From the NCBI RefSeq assembly GCF_029873635.1, contig NC_080427.1:72447348-72511347 (forward strand): 64,000 nucleotides of DNA, in the 5' to 3' direction. The notes under the pieces are model-generated. The model did not search any database, was not told where the DNA came from, and saw nothing but the letters and a program-made list of their open reading frames with translations. Source of the DNA: Malania oleifera. Lineage: Eukaryota; Streptophyta; Magnoliopsida; Santalales; Ximeniaceae. The translations under genes were made by a program, and so were the position numbers. Of the stretch, positions 60,606 to 64,000 are shown piece by piece (positions within the stretch are counted from its first letter, which is position 1; every line of letters starts with the position of its first letter).

Positions 60606-62813
60606 TGTCACGCCCCAAACCTGTAGGGTTTAAGGTTGCGACTTCCAATAACTTCCTATAATAATTGCACATGTGACGTAAGAAATTAAAATAACGGAAT
60701 TAAATAAAACCTCATAAACTTTTATATTAGAGTGCTAAATAACCACATTACAAGAGTATCTCCAACATTTAAATTAACATTCTTAAAAATTTCAAAACAT
60801 AAAAGCATTTTCAACTGATACTATACTAGTATTTATTCTAAACTGCTCCCTTTAATCCCGCCCACATGCTTGCTATACCTGATTCTCAATACGCTCCTCA
60901 AAGCTGTCTATAAGGTAAGAGAATAATTGGGTGAGACGACACTCAGTAAGTAAGAAAAATTATATCAGTGTATAGTTATGATGAACTTTACTGTATCATA
61001 AATGTAACAATTAACATTTAATACTATAGTTTCAAAATTGCATGTAAAACTATAAAAAATTTATAAATTTCTGCATAAAATTTATTTCCACCAAGCTATA
61101 GTTGTAACATTTGTAAATGTTAGCTGTAAACTATAACTGTGTTTTAAAACAGTGAAATGTAATTGTAATAATTATATATATATATATATTCTTTTATACT
61201 TGTTTTATAAAACATCCCTTAAACCCGTAAACTGTGGGTCATGTTTACCCTCACGACAGGGTTGTGCAGTCTGAATACTGTACTTAGCTGGTGGCTAATC
61301 AAACTAAGTAAAACTTTAATTGTAAACTATAAGTGCGATTTTCCCTATGAAGTTTTGGTCCAGAACTAAGTGTGCATTCAAGAGAAATCCACTGCTCTGA
61401 AAACCACTCTATAGAATAGTGTGTGTGCACTCTCTATAACTGTAAATCATAAGCTACAGTACTGGGCATCTGTAACTCTGTGATCTCTAAGTCATAAGAA
61501 TTTTTAAAACATACTAATATATAAATCATGCAATAAAAATAGCATCATAAAAATATTAGATTGCTCATTGTTTCACAAAATATGTAATGCACTTTAATAA
61601 AAATAAACTCATGCCACATGGTTTGGTTTTCGTGCTGAAAATATTTATTCTCAATAGAACATCATAAAACTGTAAATTACCTGAGAGAATTAAAATATTT
61701 TCTTTAAAAAATAAACTCAGGTATATTTTATAAAAAGCTGATATAATCAAATCCACTTACCTTGATCTCATCTAGAATGGAAAACTTTCTAGTAAATCCT
61801 TAACCTATGACAAGATAACCACAAATTCATGATTTAGAAAATGAATTATAATATCGCTTTGAACCTCAAAGGTCTAATTTTAAATTCGATTGTATTTATT
61901 AAACCGTTATTCAAAAAAATATGAGGCTTATCTCGAAATGATATTCTTTTTATGCCTAGAATTTAGAGATAAATTTTGTATCCATACAACATGGTTTGGT
62001 CACTAAATTTAATTTTCTTGAAATTGACTTTCAATTCTGCTAATTAAACTAACATCCCAAAATTCAGCACTTACTTTGAAAAATCAAAGAGACATCTTTT
62101 CAAGCTTAAAAAATTACCAAATTGAATTCATATGCTCCTATATATGTTATATACGAGCCTACCAAATTTTGTGGTCAGATTTTGACTAGAAGTTATAAAA
62201 TAAACTCGGAAAGTAAGTTTGCTAGTAGCTTTAACAGCATACTGATAGGATATCAACTGTAGTTTTGAAAAATCAAAAATCATATCAAATGACTTTAGAA
62301 AAATACGAAATTTAATCTTCAAGAATATTGATATATTAACTATTAGCTCACCAAATTTAAAATTTTTTTGGCATAACCTCTGCTCTAGATAAATCATCAT
62401 CTTTTAGACATTCAATATTCTAGTAAGGTTCAAAATATAAATCTTGAAAATTCTAAAGACCATACCCTAGGATACCTCCAAAATTTGATTTAAAAACATA
62501 CCTTGATTTAATCGTTCATGTTACAATTTCTCAAGACTCAAAATTCTTATCTTTATAATCTTGGACTCTCTTATTTTCTCTCTTTCTCCTTCTCTTCCTT
62601 TCTTTCTTTTCTTCTCTTTCTCCTTCTCTCCCTCTTGCAATGCCTACATATAACACCCCTCACTCCTTTTATATAAATGTGATAAGACACATTAATGAGG
62701 GGATAAGACACATTAATAAGATGACATGTGTCACCCATCCCTCAACCAAGGGGACCCATATTAACCTTGTATCAATTATTATTATTATTATTATATTTTT
62801 TGGGATCATTACA
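60606..62813 (-). mobile_element. Solo LTR L
   Basis: Runs TGTCACGCCCCAAACC to GGGATCATTACA (2208 bp) with a perfect target duplication GTAGA (60601-60605 and 62814-62818). The minus-strand order matches the other chromovirus LTRs: TATA-like TTATATAAAAGG near 62678, pyrimidine/purine-rich leader, donor, acceptor with the TTACTGAG and GTCTCACCC block. An ATT run lies at 62778-62792. Confidence 0.88.
60908..61760 (-). other. Predicted leader intron in LTR L
   Basis: Minus-strand donor ATCAAG|GTAAGT at 61760 and acceptor CCTTATAG|ACAG at 60908 (853 bp). TTACTGAG occurs 35-45 bases before the acceptor. Confidence 0.5.
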
Positions 62814-62818
62814 GTAGA

Positions 62819-63739
62819 ACCTAAACATGAATAAGTTTAGCTCATTTTTGCTCGTGAGTAGCAGGACTACAAGGTTGGTTCGATTTGTTTAAGAGGCTTA
62901 GATTAGACTTATTTATATACTCATTTAATAAAGTTGAATTAGACTCAATAATTGCAATGAACTTACAAGTAAGGACTGTCTGTGAACTTGTTTAATTCAA
63001 ACTCCATAACGAAAATTTAAGAATAAAGCCATGCGCAAGACTAAGAGGTTAGCTAAGTGGGGAAAAAGATAACACTAAGCTAGTATTAGTGAGAGTTCCT
63101 TTTCATACGAATCCTACTTTTTGAACTGAATTGCTCTCACAATTTTTATTTTTTGAATAATAATACCCTTATAATATAATATAATCACACTCTATTATTA
63201 GATTTAAAATAATAAATTAATAATAAACTAAAAGGAAAATTTTAAATTATCTTAAATATTAATTATTTTAGTGAGAAAAATATAATGTTAATTAAATATA
63301 TTAACTATAAAATTGCAATTAAAATTTAATTAATTATTAATCATGAAATAAAATTTAATGAGGAAAAAATTAAAATTTTAGTTAGAAAATATTGAAATGA
63401 AAACTTAAAATATTAATTAACATAAACTTTAGGTAATTTTATAATTAGAAAAATTTAAAATGTCTAAATGGCATTTTAATTAGGCAATATTTAATATGTA
63501 TGTTAACTAATATTTAAAATGGCATTTTTAATTTATTACATAAAGTTAATATTATTATTTTATAAAAAAATTAATATAATAGTTAACATTTAGAAACTAT
63601 ATTACCCTCAATTATTTTGTAATTAATTATTAAGTGTTAAATGTTTTAATTTGTAGTTGTTGAAAATTTAAGTACATAGATTTAATAAAGTGCAAATTTT
63701 TAATAGGTTTTCATTTTGAAAAATATAATTGTTCTTCAT
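62819..63739. other. AT-rich sequence, no recognised gene
   Basis: Continues the inverted-repeat-like DNA interrupted by solo LTR L, then becomes extremely AT-rich (63130-63700) with many AATTA phrases. Nothing coding was recognised. Confidence 0.45.
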
Positions 63740-63926
63740 ATATTCGTTATACGCATGTCAAGGGTATAATGGTAATCTTCTTAAAATACCTATTAGGATT
63801 GGTTGAATGTGGGAATTTTTTGTTCTTGATAATCTTATAGTACAAACAAAACAAAAAAATTCCCATTAGGAATGTCATTTCATGGAAATATTTTTTATGC
63901 CCCAAACCAAAGGATCCCTTAGAGTT
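63740..63926. mobile_element. Partial second copy of the 31.1-kb MITE-like element, inverted
   Basis: GCATGTCAAGGGTATA and AATGTCATTTCATGG...CCAAACCAAAGGATCCC match, in reverse orientation, the left part of the element at 31139. Its other end was not found with certainty. Confidence 0.45.
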
Positions 63927-64000
63927 TCTTGCCTTGCATAGTGAGAGATTTCAAAAGAATCAAACCGTGAGCATATTGGTAACTCACTTTACATAACTGA

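Overview
The window is nuclear DNA from a seed plant, most likely a dicot. It holds one clearly functional host gene, for the photosystem II antenna protein CP29 (LHCB4), at the left edge (537-1860, two exons). Most of the rest is transposable elements inserted into one another. The evidence is the nuclear-encoded chloroplast antenna protein with its GT-AG intron, AT-rich intergenic DNA, plant Ty3/gypsy (Tekay/Del-type chromovirus and Tat-type) proteins, initiator-Met tRNA primer sites, CACTA and hAT termini, and long microsatellites. I cannot name the species.

Left block (2.4-29.3 kb). A 5'-truncated LINE tail on the minus strand (2369-2845) is followed by a decayed Tat-type gypsy polymerase on the plus strand. 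That polymerase is split by a solo LTR (4894-7149) and then ended by the 5' end of a CACTA element (7622-8712). Next come remnants of minus-strand chromoviruses inserted in one another. Element D keeps a gag piece and 5' LTR (26135-29338). Element C is inserted in D's gag and keeps pol, gag and 5' LTR (8713-8755 and 20433-26134). Solo LTR B is inserted in C's integrase (8761-10790 and 20278-20427, target duplication ACAAC). Element A, complete but dead, is inserted in B (10791-20272).

Middle block (29.3-33.4 kb). A pair of about 460-bp Tat-like LTR ends, a short inverted-repeat DNA element, and the left part of a copia-like solo LTR (J).

Right block (33.4-64 kb). Solo LTR J (31855-33428 and 59707-60057) was split by gypsy element K (33429-59701). 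K lacks gag and was itself hit three times: by element I in its 3' LTR (34229-48750, perfect GTAGG duplication), by solo LTR F in pol (53370-55899), and by a hAT MITE at the start of its 5' LTR (56891-57481, perfect 8-bp duplication). Element I is a 14.5-kb Tat-type element with gag but no recognisable pol, about 0.8-1 kb of ATT microsatellite in each U3, and two minisatellites before its 3' LTR. Solo LTR L (60606-62813, perfect GTAGA duplication) lies near the right end.

The most unusual signals are in the LTRs. The chromovirus-type LTRs share a leader exon ending in a GTAAG splice donor, a TTACTGAG-like block and a TTTTCAG acceptor, so each appears to carry its own 1.2-1.45-kb leader intron, with fast-changing minisatellites inside it. 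Five of these LTR families also carry arrays of the palindrome TCGTCGACGA just upstream of their TATA box. The unrelated LTR J carries an array of a different CpG-rich palindrome in the same position. All positions and comparisons were made by eye.
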